A program made the position numbers and the translations under genes. This document shows, piece by piece, positions 11,173-21,430 of a DNA stretch of 64,000 nt (its first letter is position 1; every line of letters begins with the position of its first letter). The notes below the pieces were generated by a model. That model was given only the letters and a program-made list of their open reading frames with translations, was not told the DNA's origin and searched no databases. Source of the DNA: Tethya wilhelma (taxonomy: Eukaryota; Porifera; Demospongiae; Tethyida; Tethyidae); the NCBI GenBank assembly GCA_964030475.1, contig CAXIPT010000020.1, positions 233,854 through 297,853 of the forward strand, read 5' to 3'.

Positions 11173-12344
11173 GTGAGCTACTAATTATTGGCCATGGCCA
11201 ATCTACTGTTTTAGCAAGTAATATCTAAGTACGGAAGTATGTTTGATTCTCAGAAAGAGAAAAACACACTTTTGTTAGTGCACTATATAGAATGGGTAAA
11301 TCGATTAGTCTGACAAAATATGATGCAGATATGTTGTTGGTTGTAGTCCTCCCCTTTCTTCTGCAAGGGAGAGCCTTGGTACAAGGCTAAGCTTTGCATG
11401 TCTGTACAGTGTTCCAACTGAAGAAAACAAACTTTTGTGTTTGTCACTACATAACTTTTAGACCATCTTATAATGATGTGTAGGGTGATCACTTGTGGAG
11501 ATTCAGTGGGTGGGCGGGTATGATCATGTGTTTGCTTGAGGGTGTGGCTCACTATTTGCAAAGAATACATGGTAAGGAAAAAACGTTAGGCATACTACTA
11601 GTTAGCTGATTCTCTTTCCTATAAGCCTAAAATCATGGCGTAAAACCATAGCTAACATACCAAACCAAAATTTACCTCACCTCAACTTTTGTCCATCTAT
11701 GTCGCTCAAACATAACTCATGAACAGTACGCTTTGAGGTAGTGATTTTGGAACCAATCTTCATTTTATCGTCTCTAGTGACTTTTATACCATTATAGGGG
11801 GCTTTTTGCATGTTTTTAGTATAGAAGTATGACTACTTACCATACCGTATCTCAACTTCAGAGCCGTTACGCTTATTTAGAAAATGGCTTGGACAGATTG
11901 TTTTCGGTACTTTTACAAAGTTGTGTGTAAAGTTCCAGCTCTGTGCAACTTACTGCCTTGGAATAGTTCAAAAATACATGATTAAAATGCAAAATAATGA
12001 AATTGTGGTGAAAAGCAACAAAACAATTATTAGTAAGTGGTCAGAAATAAGGGGGAAATCACAAAAAAGGCAAAATGGGTAGAACAATGGGATCATGGGA
12101 GAGAAATACTAGAGAATAAGTAAGTAAATACTGAATGTCCAAAATTTAAAATGGTGAATAAAGTTCACGTACTTTATGTCTCTTGCTATACAATCAAACT
12201 ATTCGAGTGACAAACTATCTAGTAATCACTCCATGTCAAAAACACTGATGAGTTGAAGCAGTTGGGACTCAGGAGTTTCTTGCTTTGAACATGGTACATT
12301 GCTGCTGAAACTAACTTGTCATCATAATGATATAGTACTAGTTT
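11173..12344. other. Intergenic; one fold-back tail fragment
   Basis: Positions 11590-11710 (reverse) match the tail of the fold-back element (CATAGCTAACATACCA, TTTTGTCCATCT). Apart from that I see no gene. Further PUF exons would be expected on the + strand here, but none is recognisable. Confidence 0.4.
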
Positions 12345-12515
12345 GACAATGTCTTTCTTGTGCTGTGCAGGATGTCCTGTATGCTTGGCAATTAACTGTC
12401 AGGAATGCCTGCTTGAAACATAGCAGTTGAGCCTCCTGCTGTTAAACTGTGGTTTGTTAGCTGCTCTAATATTTCAGCTGCTTGAGATGTTGCTTTGAGA
12501 AGGTTGTCCAGCTAG
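12345..12515 (-). pseudogene. Crypton-type tyrosine recombinase C-terminal fragment
   Basis: On the minus strand an exon-like stretch LDNLLKATSQAAEILEQLTN (opening after TTTCTAG) leads into NHSLTAGGSTAMFQAGIPD and, in a shifted frame, QLIAKHTGHPAQ. The order HSLxAxGxTAMF...GH is the C-terminal catalytic core of DUF3504/Crypton recombinases, as at 54600-54730. The catalytic arginine expected in HSLRA is a threonine here, and the frame is broken, so it is not functional. The part left of 12447 is outside the overlap and occurs only once. Confidence 0.5.
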
Positions 12516-12615
12516 AAACGTATAAGAAAACTGATGGTACATGGATCTTCAAAAAACCATTGTTGTATCAGACAATGTGGCTATTTACAGTAAAGCTTCT
12601 CAGTCATGAGTGTAC

Positions 12616-12776
12616 TAGCTAGGCTGCGGATGGCTTGAAGGGCAGCCAGGATGGATCAACACAGGTGGTGGAGAAGCAAACACTTCACCAGCCACTGCAG
12701 CTCTTAGCATGCCTCAACCAACATACCCAGCATGAACAGGCTCATGACCACTTCCTCCACCAGAGAGAAGAGTGAC
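12616..12776 (-). pseudogene. Dihydroxyacetone kinase (DhaK domain)-like exon with a stop
   Basis: After the acceptor TTCTCCAG the minus strand reads VTLLSGGGSGHEPVHAGYVG, a stop, then GMLRAAVAGEVFASPPP. This is the glycine-rich signature of the DAK1/DhaK domain (triokinase/FMN cyclase family), including the conserved GSGHEP. A TGA sits where the family usually has lysine or a similar residue. After the proline run the next helix (SILAALQAIRSLA) is in another frame. The same stop is present in the second copy at about 13979-14136. No neighbouring DAK exon is visible. Best reading: a processed or exon-scale pseudogene, or a decayed exon. Confidence 0.7.
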
Positions 12777-13080
12777 CTGGAGAACATGGGAAGGCTACAT
12801 GAAGCACTATAGTTATAACTATAAATACTCACCTTCCTTCCTTTGCAAGCTAGTTGTTCCTTATATATACCACCACCCTGTGGAGCTAGCGTTCAATGCT
12901 AGCCTACAGAAATAGGCTACTGTCACAGCTAAGTATACTGAGGCCTGGGCTACATTTCTTTGATAGCTTTAGTTTCAACTGTTTTTGAAGATTACTTTTG
13001 ATATCGATCGTAGTAGTATGTATCCAGTACAAATTTTTTTGCAGCGATCTGCAAACTCTCCACTGTGTTTTTTTTTTCTT

Positions 13081-13805
13081 TTTTTTTGGCCATATCACGA
13101 GTTTGGTAGTACTCGTACATAGGAATGGCACGGATATGCGTAATACAAATATGCACGCAAGTAACTCAGTAAAAATTGAGTGCTTGGCCTAAAAAGGCTT
13201 TTAGAACTGCTATTCAGCTCATTGCAAGCCTAAAAACATGGCCTAAAACCATCGCTAACATACCACACAAAAATTTGGCTAACCTTTACTTTTGTCCATC
13301 TTCCTCTTCTGGGTCGCGCTCCTATAGCTCGAATATCAATTTTAGCACAAATCATCTTGGTATCGTTGTCACTATATACGTGCTTTTGCTACTTCTAAAT
13401 TCTAATTACCACAACGTTTGGCTATACAAAGCCGAAAATGCACCTTCTCTGTATGGTTTGTAGCATTTATGAATTATTCATTAGCTGTATATAGCCAATT
13501 GACGACCCTTACCACGATGTGCATTATTTAGAATCTACTGCTCACTGAAGACTGGACTATGCCTATAACTGATTAGTACACATGGTACATTCATAAATCT
13601 TTGCAAAAAAAAGAGAACAAACAAGTAATAAAAAACATTGTAAATGTAAGCGAGACATAGGAATGGCCAAATCTGTAAAAAGCAAGAAAACAAGATGGAA
13701 TGTAAGTTTGATTTTGCATGTACACATTCATAGTGTGGTGTTGACTCTTGTACTGTACATTCCTGTGTGTGTAACACTGATGTACACTACAGAAACATGC
13801 ACAAT
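13081..13805 (-). mobile_element. Fold-back/hairpin-tail element, copy D
   Basis: Reverse orientation: the terminal hairpin lies at 13097-13116 (ACGAGTTT / GTACTCGT), the tail runs to about 13640, and the first arm of the fold-back head continues to 13805, where the contig stops. It is the allelic copy of 14427-15297. Confidence 0.8.
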
Positions 13806-13806
13806 N
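13806..13806. other. Contig join (single N)
   Basis: The N separates two overlapping copies of about 1.35 kb in the same orientation. Confidence 0.9.
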
Positions 13807-15153
13807 CTGTGGTTTGTTAGCTGCTCTAATATTTCAGCTGCTTGAGACGTTGCTTTGAGAAGGTTGTCCAGCTAGAAACGTATAAGAAAACTGATGGTAC
13901 ATGGATCTTCAGAAAACCATTGTTGTATCAGACAATGTGGCTATTTACAGTAAAGCTTCTCAGTCATGAGTGTACTAGCTAGGCTGCGGATGGCTTGAAG
14001 GGCAGCCAGGATGGATCAACACAGGTGGTGGAGAAGCAAACACTTCACCAGCCACTGCAGCTCTTAGCATGCCTCAACCAACATACCCAGCATGAACAGG
14101 CTCATGACCACTTCCTCCACCAGAGAGAAGAGTGACCTGGAGAACATGGGAAGGCTATAGTTATAACTATAAATACTCACCTTCCTTCCTTTGCAAGCTA
14201 GTTGTTCCTTATATATACCACCACCCTGTGGAGCTAGCGTTCAATGCTAGCCTATTTCTGTAGGCTACTGTCACAGCTAAGTATACTGAGGCCTGGGCTA
14301 CATTTCTTTGATAGCTTTAGTTTCAACTGTTTTTGAAGATTACTTTTGCCATCGATCGTAGTAGTATGTATCCAGTACAAATTTTTTTGCAGCGATCTGC
14401 AAACTCTCCACTGTGTTTTTTTTTTCTTTTTTTTTGGCCATATCACGAGTTTGGTAGTACTCGTACATAGGAATGGCACGGATATGCGTAATACAAATAT
14501 GCACGCAAGTAACTCAGTAAAAATTGAGTGCTTGGCCTAAAAAGGCTTTTAGAACTGCTATTCAGCTCATTGCAAGCCTAAAAACATGGCCTAAAACCAT
14601 CGCTAACATACCACACAAAAATTTGGCTAACCTTTACTTTTGTCCATCTTCCTCTTCTGGGTCGCGCTCCTATAGCTCGAATATCAATTTTAGCACAAAT
14701 CATCTTGGTATCGTTGTCACTATATACGTGCTTTTGCTACTTCTAAATTCTAATTACCACAACGTTTGGCTATACAAAGCCGAAAATGCACCTTCTCTGT
14801 ATGGTTTGTAGCATTTATGAATTATTCATTAGCTGTATATAGCCAATTGACGACCCTTACCACGATGTGCATTATTTAGAATCTACTGCTCACTGAAGAC
14901 TGGACTATGCCTATAACTGATTAGTACACATGGTACATTCATAAATCTTTGCAAAAAAAAGAGAACAAACAAGTAATAAAAAACATTGTAAATGTAAGCG
15001 AGACATAGGAATGGCCAAATCTGTAAAAAGCAAGAAAACAAGATGGAATGTAAGTTTGATTTTGCATGTACACATTCATAGTGTGGTGTTGACTCTTGTA
15101 CTGTACATTCCTGTGTGTGTAACACTGATGTACACTACAGAAACATGCACAAT
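13807..15153. repeat. Direct duplication, second copy (contig overlap)
   Basis: This is the partner of 12447-13805. It carries the same DhaK-like exon (about 13979-14136, minus) and the fold-back element tail. Confidence 0.9.
13979..14136 (-). pseudogene. DhaK-like exon, second (overlap) copy
   Basis: It has the same SGGGSGHEP motif, the same internal TGA and the same frame break as at 12616-12776. Both copies sharing the stop argues against a sequencing error and for a fixed lesion in this locus. Confidence 0.65.
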
Positions 15154-15297
15154 CATGGGAAGCACACAGGAATGTACAGTACAAGAGTCAACACCACACT
15201 ATGAATGTGTACATGCAAAATCAAACTTACATTCCACCTTGTTTTCTTGCTTTTTACAGATTTGGCCATTCCTATGTCTCACTTACATTTACAATGT
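14427..15297 (-). mobile_element. Fold-back/hairpin-tail element, complete copy E
   Basis: The head is a long inverted repeat: 14985-15114 pairs with about 15168-15297 (130-bp arms containing GGCCAAATCTGTAAAAAGCA and AGTGTGGTGTTGACTC). The tail of about 560 bp ends in the hairpin at 14445-14464. The total is about 870 bp. No conserved ORF and no clear target duplication were found. Copies at 26560-27405 and 30099-30948 have the same head-plus-tail architecture. Confidence 0.8.
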
Positions 15298-15626
15298 TTT
15301 TTATTACTTGTTTGTTGTCTTTTTTTTTTGCATATACATGTATACTGCATGGCATGCATATGGTGGTCAGTGCCAGTACCAGTATGTGACTATCTAAACT
15401 GAACAGTGCCAATACATGGCCTTAGGTGGCTACATACAACAACCCCAGAATATTTTACATCTAAAATAATATTGTGATGTGAACTCCAGTAGAGTTCAGA
15501 TCTAGACAGACCTTAAATGACACTAGTTGAGTGATTGAGTTAGTGTTTTCATACACAATAATTATCGCTTCAAATACAAATTTCTATGTGTGTTTTTTCT
15601 TGCCCATACAGTAATGTGATACAAAA
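15298..15626. other. No gene seen
   Basis: AT-rich intergenic sequence. I see no repeat or coding signal in it. Confidence 0.4.
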
Positions 15627-17936
15627 ATGCCTTCATATTACAAAAGACCAATGCCTCATTCTAAGTGTATATCGAAGAGAAAGGTAAGGGACAAGCTAAT
15701 CAAGTGTATTGGTGTATATAAGAGAATTACCAGTACTGAGAATTGTGCACATAGGCTAGGCTAATAAGAGGGAACTAACATCAGGGCATAACGAAAATTA
15801 AACAGGGTCCTTCAAAGTTGATAACAAAATTGCAACAAGGAAAGAATACACTCAATTGGCCTTTAAGTGTATTCATGTACCTGTAAAGCAGGAGGTGCGA
15901 CATGAGTGCGCCTTTGCTGATTTGACAAGGCCTCAATTTTGAGAATGCAGTGTCATTCATGTCAGACACAACCAGCTTCATGAAAGGGGCTAGTCAAGTG
16001 TGCAGAAGCTCATTAAAAATGAGATCTCCACTCTATATTGTGTAGGTTTCATTTGTCATTTAGCTGACCTTACTGTAAAGGCTGGAATGGCTTCTCTTCC
16101 TGTTGATATAGATCAGCTGTTTGTTAATATTTTTTACTACTTTCAAGAGAAAGCACGCGTTTGTCGATCTCTGGTGCTCACTTTTCACAACAGAGCCGAA
16201 GGTCATTTTGAACCATTGTATGCACTACACGTTGGTTAAGCCTTCTCAGGTGTGTCAATATATTTCTGAGCCAATTTGATTTTCTATTGTCGCACTTCCG
16301 TTCATGTGATGAAGCTGAAACTGCCAAAGTTTGTAGCATTATGGAAAGGCTTGAGAACCCACTTATAAAACCATTGCTTCACTTTCTTTCCTTTATTCTT
16401 CCTTCTGTTGATCGATTTAACAGAATTTTTCAGAAGTCAACTGAAAACATGCACCACATCTCAACTTTATATGATGAGATGAACAGGTTGGTTAGGCTTT
16501 ATGCTGCTAACTTCTTAACCTCAAATAGCTGTGAAGGACAATATTAGCAACCTTATAAGTTTGAAGCAAAGCACCAGTTAACAAATAAGCAACTCGGCAT
16601 TGGAGATACAACCTGCATGGGTTAGTGTGGCTGTCCTTGAGGAAGAAGAAGACACTTAACAACTTTTTTTAATGCTGTCCAAAATTTCTACATCAGTTCA
16701 ACCAAGAAAATTTTGAAAAAATTTTCCTTTGGTGACACATTAATGAAGGATTTGAGTGTGCTTCAGCCTGAGAAGACTTCATCATTTTCATGTGATAAAA
16801 TCCTCAGTACAGCTAGTTTGGCTAAGTGATTTCCTCAAATCGGATTGTCTGGTTCTGCTTCTTTAGATTCTCTTAGAAAACAGTTTCAAGATTTCAAGCT
16901 TTAATTCTCCTGAAGATCTTCCAACTGTACAGAAGTACAAAGCTGCTGATGGTGTTATGAGACCAAGAGCAGACTCATTTTGGTCTGATGTAGGCAAAAT
17001 AATGACATTTGAAGGTACAACACAGTTTGGTCTCCTACACAAATTGATGGCTGGACTACTTTCCATTCCTGTGTCCAATGCAGATTCTGAACGTGGATTT
17101 TCCATGCTTAGAAAAATCCACACAGACCAAACTCAGGTCAGTTAAGGCATGTAACAGTTATTTTGGCAATACAAAAGTTTACTTAAGGATATCTTTGTAA
17201 TGGTTTATTTCTAAGCTTTGAAACTTAGTAAAAATATTTACCACTGGAGTGTCTTCACATACACCAAGTTTTAGTATCACGTGATCAAGGGGGGGCGGGG
17301 CTAGTCCAAATAAATGCACTTTTAAAAATGCGCAACTGTAGCTAATTAGCCACGCCCACCAAATTTTAACACAAAATTTTTTTGCTTGGTATCTTTCCTA
17401 TATTGCCTGGAACAACCTGGATTGAGCTTTAGTTTCGGAGAAATGCTTCAAAAACCTCAAATTCTAATAAATGCACACCTACTTAAATATGCAAAACTAG
17501 AATATCTCTACAGCTAATTACCCCACCCCTGGGTTCCACCCACCAATACATTGCCCACCATTAGGTTATGTCACAAAAAATTTTTGGTGGGCATGGCTAA
17601 TTAGCTACAGTTGCGCATTTTTAAAAGTTCATTTATTTGGAACAGCCCCGCCCCCTTTATCACGTGATGCTCAAACTTTGTGTATCTGAAGAAACTGCAG
17701 TGGTAAATATTTGTACCAAGTTTAAATGCTTAAAATTAAACCAGTACAAAGATATTCTTAACCAAACTTTTGCATTGCCAAAATGGCTGATACATGCCTT
17801 AACAAACCTGAGAAGACCAAACCTTGATCAATCCATGATTATAGCTATGAAATTCAATTGTGACGCTTGTTGTCTGGATATCACACTCTCTCCTGAACTT
17901 CTTTTGAACTGTAAACAAGCTAAGCAAAAAGGCTAG
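15627..17936 (+). pseudogene. hAT transposase-like gene, split and interrupted
   Basis: A 19-codon first exon (MPSYYKRPMPHSKCISKRK, donor GTAAGG at 15684) is followed from about 15990 by QKLIKNEISTLYCVGFICHL and SLPVDIDQLFVNIFYYFQ. Then come CTTRWLSLLRCVNIF and CDEAETAKVCSIMERLENP at 16210-16360, RFNRIFQKSTEN, and the C-terminal hAT dimerisation domain PVSNADSERGFSMLRKIHTD at 17060-17125. The domain resumes at 17813 (RPNLDQS, ending CKQAKQKG then TAG). A 681-bp element separates the two halves. Frameshifts occur near 16200 and 16590, with several stops, so it is dead. A C17orf113/ZNF862-type family member, but not the same subfamily copy as 8340-10120. Confidence 0.8.
17132..17812. mobile_element. 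681-bp inverted-repeat element inside the hAT dimerisation domain
   Basis: The ends CTCAGGTCAGTTAAGGCATG and CATGCCTTAACAAACCTGAG are inverted. Internal arms at about 17273-17375 and 17570-17670 are also inverted (CCACGCCCACCAAATTTT). It is the uninterrupted relative of 818-1470. The flanks read CAGACCAAA and AAGACCAAA, which could be an imperfect target duplication, although the host protein needs part of this sequence on both sides. The left end is also a good splice-donor match (CAG then GTCAGT). Splicing to the right-end AG would not keep the frame. Confidence 0.75.
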
Positions 17937-18040
17937 CAAAAAGGAGGCATAGTTTCAAAAATTTCGTGTGTGCAAAGGTGTTGTCCCAGATTTAGTATTT
18001 TTGAACTTAGCAACTATGTAACTGTGACTGACAATACTAT

Positions 18041-18118
18041 ACAATATGTATAATATGTATAAAATTATTATGATTCATCAGTGACACATACATTATGGTG
18101 ATTTCAACTTCACATAAC
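18041..18118 (-). CDS. Possible terminal exon of the unknown split gene
   Basis: After GATTCATTTGCAG the frame continues in phase 0 with LCEVEITIMYVSLMN and about ten more codons, then TAG. The phase agrees with the exon at 18307-18378, but there is no other support. Confidence 0.25.
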
Positions 18119-18306
18119 TGCAAATGAATCTAAAAAAGTTAGTCCATTGAGTCAGATGACTGAGAATCATTCTCAGAATCTGATGCTCAAAACCAATGGA
18201 CAGGTCCCATTCAGAGAGTGTACACAATGCTTCTGAAGAATCAAGTGTTCAAGCTAGAAGTTTAATGTGCTTGAAGAAGCCTTGTTTCGTGGAGTGTATG
18301 GCTTAC

Positions 18307-18378
18307 ATGGTCTTTGATTTGGTCTAGACGGAAAGCCTTGTCCTGTGATCTGTCTTGATGGAAGAGAATCAGAACTTG
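18307..18378 (-). CDS. Unknown split gene, exon c
   Basis: This 72-bp exon (24 codons, phase 0/0) starts after GGTGTACAG and is followed by donor GTAAGC. It reads QVLILFHQDRSQDKAFRLDQ and onwards, charged and probably helical. Its phase fits exon b at 18460-18563. The duplicate lies at 19445-19516. The gene is not recognised. Confidence 0.5.
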
Positions 18379-18459
18379 CTGTACACCTATTGCATCTATT
18401 CACTCTCAATCAACAACTTCTGTTATTTCAGCTTGCAAAACAAGAAGATTAATACTCAC

Positions 18460-18563
18460 ACTCTCCAGTGGCTTTCGGAATGTAGTTAAAATGAGCTCCA
18501 CTGCTGAAACAAGTTCAGATTTTGACCATTCAAGCCTTTCTTGCTTCTTCTCTTGGAGTTGAC
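18460..18563 (-). CDS. Unknown split gene, exon b (coiled-coil-like)
   Basis: The 104-bp exon starts after GACCTAG with two bases that complete the codon left open by exon a, and ends phase 0 before GTGAGT. It encodes QLQEKKQERLEWSKSELVSA, then VELILTTFRKPLES, a charged and probably helical stretch. The motif ERLEW also occurs near the end of hAT-type proteins in this window (8460), so a transposase origin is an alternative. The coherent exon phases argue for a host gene. The duplicate lies at 19598-19701. Confidence 0.5.
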
Positions 18564-18995
18564 CTAGGTCACCCAATATACTTGATCTTTGCATGATTTA
18601 AGTAATGCATCATTGAGATACTTCAGTTGAGCTCCTTGATACTTATTGCCATTCTTATGTTGGTTTTGAACAATTAAGCTTCAGTGTTGGGCACTCAAGT
18701 GAATCCAAGTCAGATAGACTCTTTAGTACTTACTTATCTTGTAGAATACTCCAGAGACCCGAGACAATATCTAACTTTTGTAGCCTACTTGTGACGTTAC
18801 GGTAGATCAAAGTGCCAACAGTGCGTATATATGTGATATTGCACTGTGGTTTCTGATATTGCACTATGGTTTTGCTGAGTCACGTAGCTATACTATAGAG
18901 TGACTAGTACAGGAAAAAAGCAGTGAAAAAAACTGCAGTAGCCAACGTAACACAGAAAGTAACTACAGCTAGCATCAAGTTTAGAGAACACTCAC

Positions 18996-19138
18996 TGTAC
19001 TTGTGTTGAATTTCACGATCAGATTCTGGAGACAACTTTTCACAAAATTTCCACCGCCTTTTTTGGATTTTCAAACTTCTCGCTACTTCTGTTGAATAGA
19101 GAAGGCTTCCAGCCCAGCGTATTCCCTGGTAAGCATCT
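18996..19138 (-). CDS. Unknown split gene, exon a
   Basis: The exon is 143 bp between TTTAATTGTAG and GTGAGT. It reads DAYQGIRWAGSLLYSTEVAR and then SLKIQKRRWKFCEKLSPE, with no stop. It ends with one base of a codon that exon b completes. The near-identical copy is 20134-20276. I do not recognise the family. Helical, basic, probably intracellular. Confidence 0.5.
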
Positions 19139-19258
19139 CTACAATTAAAAATTAGCTGCTAGACTAATCAAACTCGAGCTCGAACCATGCTTTAAAACTA
19201 GCGCTGTTTCTAGTGATCGACTGTTCATACTTCAAACTAGTTTTCTTGACGCTAGTAG

Positions 19259-19259
19259 N
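19259..19259. other. Contig join (single N)
   Basis: The N lies between the two copies of a 1.14-kb overlap in the same orientation. Confidence 0.9.
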
Positions 19260-20396
19260 AAATGAATCTAAAAAAGTTAGTCCATTGAGTCAGATGACTG
19301 AGAATCATTCTCAGAATCTGATGCTCAAAACCAATGGACAGGTCCCATTCAGAGAGTGTACACAATGCTTCTGAAGAATCAAGTTTTCAAGCTAGAAGTT
19401 TAATGTGCTTGAAGAAGCCTTGTTTCGTGGAGTGTATGGCTTACATGGTCTTTGATTTGGTCTAGACGGAAAGCCTTGTCCTGTGATCTGTCTTGATGGA
19501 AGAGAATCAGAACTTGCTGTACACCTATTGCATCTATTCACTCTCAATCAACAACTTCTGTTATTTCAGCTTGCAAAACAAGAAGATTAATACTCACACT
19601 CTCCAGTGGCTTTCGGAATGTAGTTAAAATGAGCTCCACTGCTGAAACAAGTTCAGATTTTGACCATTCAAGCCTTTCTTGCTTCTTCTCTTGGAGTTGA
19701 CCTAGGTCACCCAATATTTTTGATCTTTGCATGATTTAAGTAATGCATCATTGAGATACTTCAGTTGAGCTCCTTGATACTAATTGCCATTCTTATGTTG
19801 GTTTTGAACAATTAAGCTTCAGTGTTGGGCACTCAAGTGAATCCAAGTCAGATAGACTCTTTAGTACTTACTTATCTTGTAGAATACTCCAGAGACCCGA
19901 GACAATATCTAACTTTTGTAGCCTACTTGTGACGTTACGGTAGATCAAAGTGCCAACAGTGCGTATATATGTGATATTGCACTGTGGTTTCTGATATTGC
20001 ATTATGGTTTTGCTGAGTCACGTAGCTATACTATAGAGTGACTAGTACAGGAAAAAAGCAGTGAAAAAAACTGCAGTAGCCAACGTAACACAGAAAGTAA
20101 CTACAGCTAGCATCAAGTTTAGAGAACACTCACTGTACTTGTGTTGAATTTCACGATCAGATTCTGGAGACAACTTTTCACAAAATTTCCACCGCCTTTT
20201 TTGGATTTTCAAACTTCTCGCTACTTCTGTTGAATAGAGAAGGCTTCCAGCCCAGCGTATTCGCTGGTAAGCATCTCTACAATTAAAAATTAGCTGCTAG
20301 ACTAATCAAACTCGAGCTCGAACCATGCTTTAAAACTAGCGCTGTTTCTAGTGATCGACTGTTCATACTTCAAACTGGTTTTCTTGACGCTAGTAG
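19260..20396. repeat. Direct duplication, second copy with exons a-c repeated
   Basis: This is the partner of 18121-19258. It contains the same three exons on the minus strand (20134-20276, 19598-19701, 19445-19516). Because it is a contig overlap, the exons should be counted once. Confidence 0.9.
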
Positions 20397-20624
20397 CTTA
20401 CAGTAGTCAACTCACTGGTGTTTAGCGACTAGTTAGATTACAGCTAGCTAGCTTACAGCTCTCTGTAGGCTACAAAACAGTTATTACATGTAATAAGTAT
20501 AACCTCTTCTTATAGAGACTTGCTTGGAACTTTTAGAGCATCAACATACATACAAGACATAGCCCATGATGGTTTTTGCATGTTACCACTTCATAAGGTA
20601 GCCACTTAGTCGAGCTCTGTCTAT

Positions 20625-20768
20625 GCAATTAAGAGAACCCTCGGCTGTGATATGGGCAATATACCACAGTACTTGACATAAATGTGATTTCCAGCTATAC
20701 CAGCAGTCACTATACCTTGAGAACAAATTGAATCATCTCCTTTAAGTGGCAACTCGAACACACTTCCT
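20625..20768 (-). CDS. Possible upstream exon of the unknown split gene
   Basis: After TTGTTGTCACAG the minus strand is open for about 50 codons: RSEGSVFELPLKGDDSICSQ, then GIVTAGIAGNHIYVKYC and onwards to a stop. The beta-strand-like spacing would suit a propeller blade. Linkage to exon a at 20134-20276 is inferred from strand and position only. The donor is not certain. Confidence 0.35.
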
Positions 20769-20833
20769 TCAGATCTGTGACAACAACAGAGAGCTCTCTA
20801 AGCTTCTTTGGTGACTTTGAGTATAGGTACTGG

Positions 20834-21197
20834 CAGTGGCGTAGCCAGGAATTCAATAAGAAGGAGGCTCGTTGTGCGCGAAAATTTTGCTAAACCAGAA
20901 ACTACACCCACTAAATTAAAAATTACACCCCCTAAACATTACAATTAACGTTTGAACCTTGATAGCACATGTGCTTGGAAATCAAGCGCTAGGTTTCTTG
21001 CCAAGTTTCTAAAGCTTAAGTTTTTCTGTTCCTTTCTGACTGAAGAGACTGCAAAGCAATGTTGTTGAAGTAAGTAATAACTAATAGCACATTGTGAAGT
21101 ACCAAGAGCACTCTTAGAAGTAATAAGCCGGCGAAGTTTGTGACCTAGCAAAGGCGGGGCTCAAGCCCCCAAAGCCCTCCCCCTGGCCACGCCACTG
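20834..21197. mobile_element. MITE with GTGGCGTAGCCAGG ends
   Basis: The ends CAGTGGCGTAGCCAGG and TGGCCACGCCACTG are inverted over 364 bp. The body (GAGGCTCGTTG, ACACCCACTAAATT, AAAGCCCTCCCCCTGG) matches 23151-23532 and the reverse of 6373-6755. Confidence 0.8.
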
Positions 21198-21272
21198 TGT
21201 ACTAGCATTCTTCAGCATGATGACAATTTAGTAACAGACAGACAGTTCAAAGTTCAAATTATAATCAAGTAA

Positions 21273-21430
21273 TTGGGGCGAGCCTGAGCGAGCCCCACAT
21301 AGTCGTTGCAAATGGTAAAATTTCTGTTGGTTGGTTTGTTGGTTTGTTGGTTTGTTGGTTTGTTGGTTTGTACACCGTGGACACTTTCCGTATATTCAAA
21401 TTATTCGAATGTGCACGTGGTGTTGCAATA
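21273..21430. mobile_element. GGGGCGAGC element end with 8-bp tandem repeat
   Basis: GGGGCGAGCCTGAGCGAGCC at 21273 and the following CATTTCCGTATATTC-like blocks match the start of the element at 24105. Between them lies a (TTGGTTTG)n tract at 21330-21371. It precedes the Helitron-like coding remnant. Confidence 0.6.

Larger units (their letters stand above)
12447..13805. repeat. Direct duplication, first copy (contig overlap)
   Basis: The segment matches 13807-15153 at very high identity. It ends at an N, and the second copy starts right after that N, so it is a dovetail overlap left unmerged. Differences include a 12-bp indel (CATGAAGCACTA near 12796), a 14-bp inversion at 12902-12915 and scattered single bases. 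Confidence 0.9.
18121..19258. repeat. Direct duplication, first copy (contig overlap)
   Basis: The segment is near-identical to 19260-20396 and ends at the N. Differences are single bases, for example TACTTGATC versus TTTTTGATC, which lies in the intron just before exon b. Confidence 0.9.

Noticed and set aside
13535..13777. 80-codon minus ORFs at 13535-13777 and 14883-15125 as conserved genes
   Set aside because: Their identity comes from the contig overlap, and they lie in the fold-back arm of a mobile element.
17121..17820. 9-bp Mutator-type target duplication (CAGACCAAA/AAGACCAAA)
   Set aside because: Related hAT proteins need codons on both sides of the insertion that already produce this repeat, so the true duplication may be only about 2 bp; left undecided.
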